In this document: positions 38,520 through 48,640 of the stretch, one piece after another
Position numbering within the stretch: the first letter of the stretch is position 1
Layout of the letters: every line of letters starts with the position of its first letter
NCBI RefSeq assembly: GCF_014635685.1
Contig: NZ_BMDH01000002.1
Location: forward strand, 402,472-466,471
Origin: Galliscardovia ingluviei
Lineage (GTDB): Bacteria > Actinomycetota > Actinomycetes > Actinomycetales > Bifidobacteriaceae
Reading direction: 5' to 3'
DNA: 64,000 nt
Program-made: the position numbers and the translations under genes
Notes under the pieces: model-generated
What the model saw: only the letters and a program-made list of their open reading frames with translations
What the model was told of the DNA's origin: nothing
Database searches by the model: none

Positions 38520-40400
38520 TTACTGAGCGATCCACACCGTAGTATCTTGCGGCAACTTGCCGTCTTCCGTAAGGTCGTCAGAAGTGAGCAGCACCTTACC
38601 CTCAGGCAAATCAACTGGATCTGCGCCAAAATTAGTCATAACAACCCAACCACTAGGGCGCTTATACGCAATAACACCACCAAAGTTGCCATCAGCTCCA
38701 TCACGTTTGCCAGAATTGCGATCCTCAGGAAGCCATTCAAGCGTGTGATCAGCAGGCATTAACTCATGGCGCAACTGCAAAGCGCGACGGTACAGATTTA
38801 GCATTGAGCTATCGTCTGTGTCCTCTCTATCAGCAGCAAAATCAGCAAACCATGCTGGCTGCGGCAAATGGGCTGGCTCAGCCGACTGCCCAACCTGCTG
38901 CTCACTGACACCCGCGCCGAGAGTTTTCACTACAGGAGAGAAACCAAAGGATGCAGTGTGCTCATTATCTTCACTCTTCCATGGCAATGGCACGCGGCAA
39001 CCATCACGACCCTTGGAAATGCTGGCACGTTCGGTATTAAATGCCGTCGGATCTTCGAGCTGATCCCATGGAATATCAGGAACTTCAAATAAACCAAGTT
39101 CTTCACCCTGATACAAGTATGTAGAACCAGGCAAACCCAGTTCCAGCATAATGGCTGCGCGAGCGCGCTTGGTACCAAGCTCACGATCCTCCACATACGT
39201 GGTGCCACCGCGCAAAATCCAATCGTTTGCAAGCTGATGATGTGTGCGGGAAGCAATTTGAGGCAAACCATAGCGGCTGGCATGACGAGGAATATCATGA
39301 TTGCTCATTACCCAAGTTGCTGTAGAACCAGATCGCTTGGACGCAGCCAAACCCTCTTCAATAGCCTTATGTATGTCATCGCGCACCCAATTATGCTTGG
39401 CATATTCAAAGTTAAAGACCTGTCCAAGTTCATCATCACTTGCATACAAGTACTGGCGAGCAGGATTGACCCACGCTTCCGCAACGGCAAAACGTGGAGG
39501 ATTGTACTCATTGAAGAGCTTGCGCCACGTGTGGTAGATTTCATGGACTTCGTTGCGGTCGAAAAGCGGATGACTGCCGTCAGCTGGAAGCACTGCCGAG
39601 GAAGTGTTAAAATCGTCGAGGTCATCACGGTTTAAGTCCTTGGCAAGTCCGTGAGCTACGTCTACGCGGAAGCCATCAACGCCATGATCGCACCAGAAAC
39701 GCAAGGTTTTAAGGAAGTCCTCGCGCACTTCTGGATTCTCCCAATTCCAATCAGGCTGTTCTTTTGCAAACATGTGCAAATACCACTGACCGTCTGGCAC
39801 TCGAGTCCATGCTGGGCCACCAAAAATAGAATCCCAGTTCGTTGGCGGTAATTCGCCGTGCTCTCCTCTACCATCACGGAAAATGTAGCGGTTACGCGCA
39901 GCTGACCCCGGCTCCGAAGCAAGTGCTTGCTTAAACCAAGGGTGCAGGTTGGAGCTGTGATTTGGCACGATATCAACAACAACTCGAATATGAGCTGCAT
40001 GCGCCGTCTCTACCATCTTGTCGAAATCGTCCATTGTGCCCAACTTAGGGTCCACATTGCGATAATCATCCACATCATAACCACCATCAGCAAGCTGCGA
40101 TGGGTAGAACGGGCTGAGCCAAATAGCATCTACTCCCAGCTTTGCCAAATACGGAATCTTTGAAGTGACACCTGCAATATCACCCAATCCAGAACCAGTC
40201 GTATCAGCAAAGGAGCGCGGATACACCTGATATACCACGGCATGTTGCCACCATACCTTTGGATCAGCAACTGCACCTGTGCCACTTACCTGCTTAGCCT
40301 GCTGATCTTGCTGAGATTGCTGGATTTGTTGGGATTGCTGAGGTTCTTCTGCTTGCTGAGAGTTTGTTGCTTCTTGTGCAGGGTTGGTTATTTGAGTCAT
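38520..40400 (-). CDS. GH13 alpha-glucosidase (oligo-1,6-glucosidase type)
   Basis: A 626-residue cytoplasmic enzyme; GAGGAGC precedes ATG 40400. The first ~45 residues are Gln-rich low complexity. Then WWQHAVVYQVYPRSFADTTG begins the GH13 barrel. GFRVDVAHG (~243, nucleophile Asp), FAVAEAWV (~306, acid/base Glu) and SNHDIPRH (~367) are the catalytic motifs. DIVPNHSS is region I. The sequence resembles bifidobacterial GH13_30/31 alpha-glucosidases (aglA/aglB). It hydrolyses alpha-linked glucose oligosaccharides such as isomalto-oligosaccharides, maltose or sucrose derivatives. Exact specificity cannot be set by eye. Confidence 0.93.
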   Translation of the reverse strand: MTQITNPAQEATNSQQAEEPQQSQQIQQSQQDQQAKQVSGTGAVADPKVWWQHAVVYQVYPRSFADTTGSGLGDIAGVTSKIPYLAKLGVDAIWLSPFYPSQLADGGYDVDDYRNVDPKLGTMDDFDKMVETAHAAHIRVVVDIVPNHSSNLHPWFKQALASEPGSAARNRYIFRDGRGEHGELPPTNWDSIFGGPAWTRVPDGQWYLHMFAKEQPDWNWENPEVREDFLKTLRFWCDHGVDGFRVDVAHGLAKDLNRDDLDDFNTSSAVLPADGSHPLFDRNEVHEIYHTWRKLFNEYNPPRFAVAEAWVNPARQYLYASDDELGQVFNFEYAKHNWVRDDIHKAIEEGLAASKRSGSTATWVMSNHDIPRHASRYGLPQIASRTHHQLANDWILRGGTTYVEDRELGTKRARAAIMLELGLPGSTYLYQGEELGLFEVPDIPWDQLEDPTAFNTERASISKGRDGCRVPLPWKSEDNEHTASFGFSPVVKTLGAGVSEQQVGQSAEPAHLPQPAWFADFAADREDTDDSSMLNLYRRALQLRHELMPADHTLEWLPEDRNSGKRDGADGNFGGVIAYKRPSGWVVMTNFGADPVDLPEGKVLLTSDDLTEDGKLPQDTTVWIAQ

Positions 40401-40636
40401 TGCAGCTCCTCATAACGGCGTTGTTATCATTGTCATGTTGGCGCCAATTACCACATTCCTACTTATGCAGCCTGTAGGTGCGCTTACCCTCAAACACCAC
40501 CCTACTATCCACATTTGTATCAATGCCAGCAATCGCTTACCGACAGGTTGCGCAAACGCTTGCGCAATGCTGGTGACTAGTATACTGCAAATTCTTGCGC
40601 TGCGCAATTTATTTTTTTCGGATCTGTATATAAAAT

Positions 40637-40940
40637 AGCTACTTTGAAATATCTGATGTTTCAAACTGTACGGAATCCAAGAACAAAACGCAGCAAACTC
40701 ACTAGTTTGCAATAGCAACTATTCCTGAACGTACGTTCCGTCATAAAAACCCGCTACATTGAAACATCAGATATTTGAAACAGTACAGAATAGGGGCTGT
40801 AACCACGGTGAAGTCGCCACTTTGAAACATCAGATATTCCAAACCATACAAAATGGGAAGGTAGAACGCACAATTGAGGTTTCGAGCTATACAAAAAATT
40901 GGGAGGTAAAACACGAGGATGATATTCCAAACTGTACAAA
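40637..40940 (+). repeat. Phased palindrome array D (4 clear, 2 degenerate units)
   Basis: Clear cores start at 40646, 40709, 40761 and 40824 (intervals 63, 52, 63 bp). Two right half-units follow (TTTCGAGCTATACA near 40880, GATATTCCAAACTGTACA near 40921), with poorer spacing. It lies between the alpha-glucosidase and sortase genes and encloses no gene. Confidence 0.88.
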
Positions 40941-41002
40941 CTTGGAAGGTAGAACGCATGGATGAGGCAAAAGCGTAAAACATCGCCCCAAGTCATGCTC
41001 AA

Positions 41003-42106
41003 TCACTCGGCACGGTGCAACGCACGCCCAACGGCGCTCTTACTCCTACGACGCCTCTTACGTAAATACAGCAACACGAACAGCGTAAAAAGCAGCCATA
41101 CCACAAGCACACTTGCAATAAGCACGCGCTCAGGATGTGATTGCGGCATCGAAGCAGGATCTGGCGCAGGTTCAGGCATACTCACCCGCTCACCGGTCAC
41201 TAGTAGGCGTTTGTTATTCACACCATATGGCGTGCACGTGAGCAATGTCACTTGGTCTTTGCCTGCGTCAATACCAAAATGACTGAAATCATCAGGCTCA
41301 ATCACTTCAATACTGCGCACTTGATAGGCAAGCGTCTCGCCAAGCACTTGAATATAGAAAAAGTCGCCAATTTTACCTTCTCGCAGCGAAAGTCGGTCAA
41401 ACATCAAGCGATCATACCCCGTATGTGCGCTAATTACCGCATGTGTATTGACGCCACCTACTGGCAGCGAAGTGCCATATAAATGCCCAGCTCCCGCCGA
41501 CAGCACTTCATTACCCGTGCCATGACGAATCGGCAAGTTAATCCCTAAACGCGGGTATTGGATTGTTGCCATAATGCCATCGTCTGGAATATCAAGCATT
41601 TTCTGGTAGCGCGTATCTTTTTCGGATGCTGAATCACTTGAGCCGCTCCAAGGGTCTTGCACTTCACCAATAGCTTTGGCTCCGTCACGGTACAAGTCTT
41701 GGTTGTATTGACGCGCCTCCTGTAAGGCGACATCACCGCTTGGAGGCTTAAGCGCTTGCACTGCTTGGGCATGGCTATCTGCTTGTTCATGCGACTGATA
41801 CGTGTTGATCACCATGAATAAGAACGGCAGTGTGGCAAATAAAATGCCAATACCCACAAATACTAAACCGATGATCAGCGATTTTGGCAGCTTCTTCTTG
41901 CCGGATTCACTTGCCTTGTTAGATTTACTCGATTTGCCAGATTTGCTTGCCTTGTCTGATTTGCCCACCTTGTTTGGGTTGGTATGTTTATCTTGGTTGG
42001 CTGAATTATCCAGCTTGACTGAGTTGCTCGGTTCGTTCTGCTCGAACAACTTAGCCGGTTTGTCTGCAGTTGATGCGCTCTTCATAGTTTTAGTCTCTTG
42101 CACCAT
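41003..42106 (-). CDS. Class C (pilin-polymerising) sortase
   Basis: A 367-residue membrane-bound transpeptidase. The first ~70 residues are a Lys/Ser-rich cytoplasmic tail with SGKSSKSNKAS-like repeats. A membrane segment follows (~75-100). VQDPWSG is the lid motif (DPW) typical of class C. ISAHTGY holds the catalytic His, LLTCTPYGVN the Cys and NKRLLVTGER the Arg. A second membrane segment and Arg-rich tail end the protein. It lies 6 bp after the tip-adhesin gene. It should polymerise the backbone pilin and attach the tip protein. Confidence 0.96.
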   Translation of the reverse strand: MVQETKTMKSASTADKPAKLFEQNEPSNSVKLDNSANQDKHTNPNKVGKSDKASKSGKSSKSNKASESGKKKLPKSLIIGLVFVGIGILFATLPFLFMVINTYQSHEQADSHAQAVQALKPPSGDVALQEARQYNQDLYRDGAKAIGEVQDPWSGSSDSASEKDTRYQKMLDIPDDGIMATIQYPRLGINLPIRHGTGNEVLSAGAGHLYGTSLPVGGVNTHAVISAHTGYDRLMFDRLSLREGKIGDFFYIQVLGETLAYQVRSIEVIEPDDFSHFGIDAGKDQVTLLTCTPYGVNNKRLLVTGERVSMPEPAPDPASMPQSHPERVLIASVLVVWLLFTLFVLLYLRKRRRRSKSAVGRALHRAE

Positions 42107-42112
42107 GTGCCT

Positions 42113-45100
42113 CTAGTGTTCTTTACGCAGCAAGAGTGCCAGCATATTCATAACTGCCAGCAGCAGCACACTAACAATTGCCAAAGCCCACAAACCAAAA
42201 CCGGTATGCGGCATGGAAGCAAGCCACGGCTTTTCGGGGGTTACGCCTGCGTCAAGATGGTCTTGCTCGGTATGCGTATCGGTAAGTGAAGCGTATACCG
42301 TGGCATAACCGTAGGTGTCTGGATTCGTGGATGCGTCAGAGTCTCGGTCTGTAGCTGTATCAAGCGTAGGATTGCTGTCGTTCATATCCTCTTTTGTGAA
42401 CTCCGAACGGTAGACCGGCTCAAAACGTACCGAGTATTTCTTCGGCTGATCAGCAGTGCCTACTTCAAGATTGGTGAACTCATAGTGACCATTAGCGTCA
42501 GTGGTCGTGACGTAGCCTGGCATTTCGTTACCGTCTTGGTCAAGTAAATACACTTTCTGCCCTGCAATCATTGGCTCGTTTTCATCACGCACGCCATTCT
42601 TATCGTTATCTCGCCACATCACGCCGGAAATCTTACCAAGAATAGGCTCGGTAGTATACGGGTTAATCTTCAAGCCCACTTGGTCACAGGAATCTTCCGC
42701 ATTAGTCGCAAAAGAGTGCTCTTTATCTACGCTATTTACATCAGTGCCTGTTAAGCACACGTTGTATGTGGTATTGTTTTTCACCACTGTATTGCCGGTA
42801 ATATCGCGCGTGTTCTCGTTCAGATTTGCGTCCTTTGGCTCCTTTGGCAAGGTAACTTGCGCTCCACGCGCACTTGGCACACCTTCCCACTGGCTACGAC
42901 CTGCAGCAGCATCAGGAGCCATGGCATATGGAGTAAGTGTGGAACTGAACCATGCCTGATTATAAGCCTTTTGCACATCGTTTGTGCGCATAACCGTACC
43001 CTGCATATGCCAGACAATGCGCCCACCAGGATTGACAGTAAATGGCACAGTGTATGTGCGCGTCACCTCCGAACCGGTAGTAGTCTCTGCAGTAGTCTCT
43101 GATGTTGGAGTCGTTGGCTGTGCAGTAGGATCGACAGGTGGTGTGGTTGGCTGCACATATCCTTTCATAATGATTGGTGTGGCCTGCTTATTTGTTTTCA
43201 TTCCATTTGCAAGCTGACCAGACGCATTATTGCCCAGTCCTACTCCATTGCCGTCAGCTGTTACAGCTGCGATGGTGGTCACCCCCTCTGAAGCGGTCAC
43301 TTTACCACCCAACGCCCAATGAGAACGGCTTAACGCACTTGAAACGCTTAATGCAGTAATCTGATATTCCTTATCAAATACTTTAATCGGTGTGAGCTGT
43401 GGATCTGATGCGGCTGTACCAAGCTGTCCGCGGAGGTTTGAACCCCAGCCATACACATCGCCACTTGGAGTAATCACCACAGCATTAGCATCAGAAGCAT
43501 AAATACTGTCAGCCGTTACTCCATCAACTTTGTAGAACTGCTTTTTCCTACTTCCGATAGTCTCATCACTGCTATCTTTATACCCTAAACCAAGCTGACC
43601 AAAACCATTCGCACCCGTAGAATACACATTCCCTGAAGTATCAATATAGTATTCAGCACGCTCACCAGCAGCAATATCCTTGGCGATTACGCCTTGCACT
43701 TGCGCTGGCACGTTACTTCCACCACCTGACAAAGAAACTGCTTCACGACCTAGCTGACCGTACTCGTTAAAACCAAAGTTCCAAACATGTCCATTTTCAG
43801 TTAGCGCAATACTATGCGCATCTCCCGAATGCACTGTCGTAAACTTTTCGTCATCAGATACATTAATTACTTTTCCAATACCCATGAGCACGCTGGTACC
43901 TACACCACGACCGAGTGCGTCACCCCAGTTAGAGCCCCAGCTCCACATATGTCCTTGATCATCAATAGCGATAGTTGAGTTATATTTTGATGTAATGTAT
44001 CGCCATTTCATGTCTTTCGCAGGGTTAGTATCAGAAACTGGCTGTCCGTTTTGCGTGAACTGAATTAGCTGTGGTGTTTCAAGAAAAGCGAGAGAACCGT
44101 CATTAGGAGTGTTAATACTATCTTGATCACCCCATCGAATAAGGCTGTTGTCTGACTGCCGTTGAGTTGTCTGCTTCGAATTGAATTCGAGGGGCGCGCC
44201 AGTAATTCTCCAACTCTTGTTGTCTCCCCAGCCCCACAAACGACCATACTCGTCAATAGCGAAAGAGTGGTTCTCACCAGCCGCTATCTGCTTGAATTTC
44301 AGATCAGGGTTGGTTGAGTCAATTATCAAGCGCTTTGGCGTAGTAATTCCAACAGTAGTGCCATCACCTAATTCATACTGGGAGTTGTCTCCTGCACCCC
44401 ATACATGACCCTCTTCATCTAGGGCAAGAGTGTGATCATAGCCGCTATCTACTTGTGTGAAATTAACCTTCTTATTAGTGTCTTCCGTCTCCACACCAAC
44501 AGTAGCGCTCACATGCTGTACAAGCGAGCTCATTCGGTCATTCAACACCGACTCTGTGCCCGCAGGAATTGGCTCTGTGCCTTTGTTTTCTACAACTACA
44601 TCCCAATTGACCACGCATTTAGCGTCGTCGCAGTTCAGGCTTTGCTGCGTCTTGTTCAGTGTCACTTTTGGATCTGGCTTCACATAGCCAAAATCTACTT
44701 TCTTCTGTGCTGTCGATACCGGCAATCCAATCATGCCTGAACTATCGCTGGTCGCATCACCCACGGCTTTCCACGAGCGTGTCGTGTCTACATCTAACTG
44801 CTGGTTGTAGTAAGTACGGCTCTTGGTTTGCACGCCCGGAAACGCTGTAGTACCTGTTACTTCACAGGAGGTTTGCGCATTATCAGAGCATTCATTACGG
44901 ATTACTTCTACTGCATAATTACCAGAGTGCAGCTCTGTAAACTTATAGTGCCCTTGAGCATCTGTCAGCTGAGTAGCAATCGGCGTATCACTTGCCTTAC
45001 TGCCGTCAGTATTAAGCTTGTACAGACTCACTTTGACACCAGAAATCAGCTCTTCAGTTGGATTTCCTTGGCTATCTTTGTTGATGGAAGTCGAGCGGTC

Positions 45101-48100
45101 TTGATCCCACCACAGCGTGCCTTCAATACTCGAAGCCACAATCTCTGCTTGTGCAGGGAATGGCACCGTTGGCGCAGGCTTATCAGCAGGAAGCTCTTGA
45201 CTATAGCGTGCTTTGCCGAGCCACATCACGTACTTATCGCCAGAATGGTTCGGCTTATCTTTATCAATCGACACATAGACTTTACCTACAGAAGAAGCTA
45301 CCTGATAATCAGGATGATCAGGATCAGTTTTTTCAAAATCCGTAGTCAGTTTTAACGCCGTTACGCGCGGTGCACTGCCGTACTTTACTGTCAGCTTATC
45401 CCATGTGAGCCATGTGAAATCTTTCGGATCCTCACTGTAGACGTTATCAACAGCGTAGAGTACTTCAGTATTAGTGGACTCTTTCGTTGCAAGCTCTACA
45501 GGCTTCGTCATCACCGTGCCACCCTGATATGAAGAATAATCACCAGGGTATTCATTCCACTGCCCGTCAAGACCTTTACAGCCTTCTGCAGTTTGTGACG
45601 CGACAGGATCGCAGCCTTTACCGCGCATTGCACGATCGTCTTTGCCAGCATTATCTCCACTAGTCGGCACATCTGCACCAGAGTTTGGCATACGCAAGAC
45701 AGTTGTCATCGTGCCGCTACGCCCTGTACCGGAAGCTGCTAAATTAAACTTAAATGCTACATCTTCTGTAATTTCCACTACCGGGGTTACTGGATTAAGT
45801 ACAGCGCCCTGACGCCAGTCATCACTTACAGCAAAAGTTTCCGCAGTAGCTGCCGCACTGGCAGTTTGTGCAGTCACAGCATCGTGTGCATCAGTATCGA
45901 CCGTCATCGATGCGGTAGCGCCAATATAGCCAGACGCAGTATTAGAAACTCGCGCACTCCAAAGCAGTGGCTCAAACTTTGCTGTACCTGCTGATGAAAC
46001 TTCCGGCGTAATTTTGCCTTGCGCAGGCGTAAAGTACATAACATCTTGCAGCTCGCCTTTTTCGTTCTTTTCTTGGCGTACTTCCATTTTCCAGAACGAC
46101 GAACTTGAAACCGGATCAACCAAACCATCTGGCAGCGGAATACGAAGTGTTGGCAGCATAGAAGTGCCTGCAAGCATAACACTCTTGACTGAGAGATACT
46201 GATTATCTGGTTTTTGCAACGATTCCTTTGTTGCGCCCTCTTTCGGAGTAGCAATCACATTGTAGGTAACAGTGTCTCCCGGAGCACCAGTACCCGTACG
46301 CTCAGTACCATCAGGAGCTTTAATTTTCAGCCCCATGGAAATTTCCGCAGCAATTGGACGCGGTTTCGTCACCCAAATACTCTGCGCCATGCAGCGCGTC
46401 ATAGCTTTCTGATTATCTGCGCTAGTTGGGTCTGGCTGCGTCCATCCGAGACGATAGCGGTCTGAAATTGTGCCGTCACCTTCCGAGGACCCACTATTAT
46501 TCGGCTGGTTTGCTTTTGCCACAAACGACACGGTAATCAGCGGTGCTCCATCACCCCACTGCAAGTCTCCGTCTGCGTTCTTAAACACTACGCGAATACC
46601 ACGTACTGATGTATCGCCAGCGTTAGGAGTGCCTTTTACCCATTGAGGCTCAGTAAAGCTCGTATCACATTGTTTATCGGCATTCGGCTTTGCATCTGTG
46701 GTGTAGTACACTGTGTATTTACTTGGGTCAATAACGGTTTGACCTTGTTTGATAATTAATGCACCATCATAGATTTGCTCATTTTGCGCCCACATATCTT
46801 GCATAGTGAACGGGGTGCCGAGAATTGGACGGTTGGCTTCTGGCCTGGATGGATCTGCAGAAAGTACTGTACGCACTTGCGCACCTTGAGCAACAACGTC
46901 CGTCTCACCAATCTTTTCACGAGTTGAGATTTCTCCTGCAGCTTGGTCAAAGAATCGATTCTCATCCTCAAATGCCGTTTTACCAGAGGTATACGGACGG
47001 AAAAGCATTTTAGCACCAGGAGCCTTGCCATTGCCCAACACTGTTACCAGTGCTTGTGACCAGTCATTATTGGCAAATGGATAGCCCTTGAGTGCGCTCG
47101 TTTCAGGGTTCGCTGTATTATAGGTTTCTTTTTCACCAAGTCCAGGTTCGCCGCCTGTGCCCATATTCAGCATACGGGTTGTGCCGTCGCCAGTGTCAGC
47201 TGCAGAAAACGCTTCTTTATCGGGAAACAGCTGGATCTTCCATGCGTAGCTTTTACTATCGCTTGGATCCTCTTTATTGGCATAATCTTGATAATGATCT
47301 TTGCTAATCGTCCACTTGAGGCGTGCATTGCCAGAAATCTTCGGCAAGTCAATCTGACCATTAGCATCAGCTTTACCAATCTGCTGCGCTTTATCCGTAA
47401 TTTCATTGCCTTCGTCGTCAATAGGCACAATGCTCCACACTGTATCAGTCGGGAATTCGCTTACATTAGCTTTGCCCCACCATTCACCTTTAGTAGAGGC
47501 ACCATGACTTGACCACCCCGGATAGCCGAGTGGATTAATAGTCACATCAAAATATCCAGAAAGATCCTGACCAGCCGACCATTGCGGACGGCGCTCAGAA
47601 CCAGTTAAACCATAATCTTGAATCGTTAAATCAGCAGCTGGGGCAGAGACAACCGTTACAGGGGCAGTTTTCTGTTCAAAACTCTGACCGTCGTTAACCC
47701 ACTCGCCTTGCTTGTTCTTTGCTACGCGCTCCACAATCAACGTTGCTTGGTTGTCTGGGCGCACTGTGCCGACAGTATCTTTACCCACCAAAAACAGTGT
47801 GCGATCCATAGTTTCTACAGCGCCCGTGCCGATAGTAAACACACACGAACCATCTGGCTGTGCTTCTGCTTTCACCTGAGCACCATCGTAGCAAAACGAA
47901 GTATCACCCATCAGCCACGGTGCCTTACTTAAATCCCAGCGCACACGCACACTACGCGCACCAGCTGCAGTAAAACGCAATGAAAGGTTATTTACTACGA
48001 AGTCGCCGCTAGCAACAATACCATCGTTCGGCGTGTTATCGCCCGGCTCAAAGCCATTCTGCGCATTGACGAATGTTTGGTTATCTGTGCCATGACCCGT

Positions 48101-48262
48101 TCCATCGCTGACTTTGTTCATCGTAGCGGTGGCATACGCAGACTTCTGCGTTGCGGCTTGAGCTTCGTGACGAGCCGCTCCAAATACGATAATGCCGCTA
48201 CACAGGCATGCTAATGCTGCGAGTGAAGCGAAAATATTTCGTATAAAACGAGTCCGGCTCAT
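42113..48262 (-). CDS. Giant pilus tip adhesin with RCC1 beta-propeller
   Basis: A 2049-residue exported protein. Signal peptide ~1-36; long N-terminal adhesive region (~40-1040); SdrD_B/CnaB-like module (~1044-1140, IEGTLWWDQDRS); first half of a DUF11-like sandwich (~1205-1260, VTLNKTQQSL); seven RCC1 repeats (~1268-1697, blades such as VWNFGFNEYGQLG, VYGWGSNLRGQLG); second half of the sandwich (GGRIVWHMQGTV); a second SdrD_B module (~1874-1940, ISGVMWRDNDKNGVRDENEP); and sorting signal MPHTG with membrane segment and RKEH tail. Position between backbone pilin and sortase C marks it as tip or minor pilin. RCC1 propellers are protein- or chromatin-binding in eukaryotes; here they may bind host ligands. 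Confidence 0.92.
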   Translation of the reverse strand: MSRTRFIRNIFASLAALACLCSGIIVFGAARHEAQAATQKSAYATATMNKVSDGTGHGTDNQTFVNAQNGFEPGDNTPNDGIVASGDFVVNNLSLRFTAAGARSVRVRWDLSKAPWLMGDTSFCYDGAQVKAEAQPDGSCVFTIGTGAVETMDRTLFLVGKDTVGTVRPDNQATLIVERVAKNKQGEWVNDGQSFEQKTAPVTVVSAPAADLTIQDYGLTGSERRPQWSAGQDLSGYFDVTINPLGYPGWSSHGASTKGEWWGKANVSEFPTDTVWSIVPIDDEGNEITDKAQQIGKADANGQIDLPKISGNARLKWTISKDHYQDYANKEDPSDSKSYAWKIQLFPDKEAFSAADTGDGTTRMLNMGTGGEPGLGEKETYNTANPETSALKGYPFANNDWSQALVTVLGNGKAPGAKMLFRPYTSGKTAFEDENRFFDQAAGEISTREKIGETDVVAQGAQVRTVLSADPSRPEANRPILGTPFTMQDMWAQNEQIYDGALIIKQGQTVIDPSKYTVYYTTDAKPNADKQCDTSFTEPQWVKGTPNAGDTSVRGIRVVFKNADGDLQWGDGAPLITVSFVAKANQPNNSGSSEGDGTISDRYRLGWTQPDPTSADNQKAMTRCMAQSIWVTKPRPIAAEISMGLKIKAPDGTERTGTGAPGDTVTYNVIATPKEGATKESLQKPDNQYLSVKSVMLAGTSMLPTLRIPLPDGLVDPVSSSSFWKMEVRQEKNEKGELQDVMYFTPAQGKITPEVSSAGTAKFEPLLWSARVSNTASGYIGATASMTVDTDAHDAVTAQTASAAATAETFAVSDDWRQGAVLNPVTPVVEITEDVAFKFNLAASGTGRSGTMTTVLRMPNSGADVPTSGDNAGKDDRAMRGKGCDPVASQTAEGCKGLDGQWNEYPGDYSSYQGGTVMTKPVELATKESTNTEVLYAVDNVYSEDPKDFTWLTWDKLTVKYGSAPRVTALKLTTDFEKTDPDHPDYQVASSVGKVYVSIDKDKPNHSGDKYVMWLGKARYSQELPADKPAPTVPFPAQAEIVASSIEGTLWWDQDRSTSINKDSQGNPTEELISGVKVSLYKLNTDGSKASDTPIATQLTDAQGHYKFTELHSGNYAVEVIRNECSDNAQTSCEVTGTTAFPGVQTKSRTYYNQQLDVDTTRSWKAVGDATSDSSGMIGLPVSTAQKKVDFGYVKPDPKVTLNKTQQSLNCDDAKCVVNWDVVVENKGTEPIPAGTESVLNDRMSSLVQHVSATVGVETEDTNKKVNFTQVDSGYDHTLALDEEGHVWGAGDNSQYELGDGTTVGITTPKRLIIDSTNPDLKFKQIAAGENHSFAIDEYGRLWGWGDNKSWRITGAPLEFNSKQTTQRQSDNSLIRWGDQDSINTPNDGSLAFLETPQLIQFTQNGQPVSDTNPAKDMKWRYITSKYNSTIAIDDQGHMWSWGSNWGDALGRGVGTSVLMGIGKVINVSDDEKFTTVHSGDAHSIALTENGHVWNFGFNEYGQLGREAVSLSGGGSNVPAQVQGVIAKDIAAGERAEYYIDTSGNVYSTGANGFGQLGLGYKDSSDETIGSRKKQFYKVDGVTADSIYASDANAVVITPSGDVYGWGSNLRGQLGTAASDPQLTPIKVFDKEYQITALSVSSALSRSHWALGGKVTASEGVTTIAAVTADGNGVGLGNNASGQLANGMKTNKQATPIIMKGYVQPTTPPVDPTAQPTTPTSETTAETTTGSEVTRTYTVPFTVNPGGRIVWHMQGTVMRTNDVQKAYNQAWFSSTLTPYAMAPDAAAGRSQWEGVPSARGAQVTLPKEPKDANLNENTRDITGNTVVKNNTTYNVCLTGTDVNSVDKEHSFATNAEDSCDQVGLKINPYTTEPILGKISGVMWRDNDKNGVRDENEPMIAGQKVYLLDQDGNEMPGYVTTTDANGHYEFTNLEVGTADQPKKYSVRFEPVYRSEFTKEDMNDSNPTLDTATDRDSDASTNPDTYGYATVYASLTDTHTEQDHLDAGVTPEKPWLASMPHTGFGLWALAIVSVLLLAVMNMLALLLRKEH

Positions 48263-48640
48263 TGAAGTTCCTTATTGTAGATACGTGTTCTGCAAATTTA
48301 GGTTTGGTACGTAGGACAGTCCTATGCATGCTGCTGTTTGCAGTAAACCGCTAATAGCGTAGATAGTTCTGCTGGTACAGATAGTTATGCAGGCAGTGCA
48401 AACTATGCATGCAGGTAGTGCAGATTGAGATTTTGCTAATTAGTTTATCGGCTAATCAGTTAATCAGTTGCCAGACGCAGAGACACCACACAGCAATGCC
48501 ACATGAGGAAAGCGTAAACATAGCATGATCACTGCCTTCCTGCACGAGCATTACTGTGCGGTCAACCTGATATTTGGGAGAGTAAGTGTTCACAATCATT
48601 GCACCTGTACGTGGTATTCACCTACTCAGTACAATGCAGC
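48263..48640. other. Gap between pilin and tip-adhesin genes
   Basis: No gene. A direct repeat ATGCAGGYAGTGCA occurs at about 48389 and 48410, and GTTAATCAGTT-like repeats near 48450-48470. No clear terminator. Confidence 0.45.
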
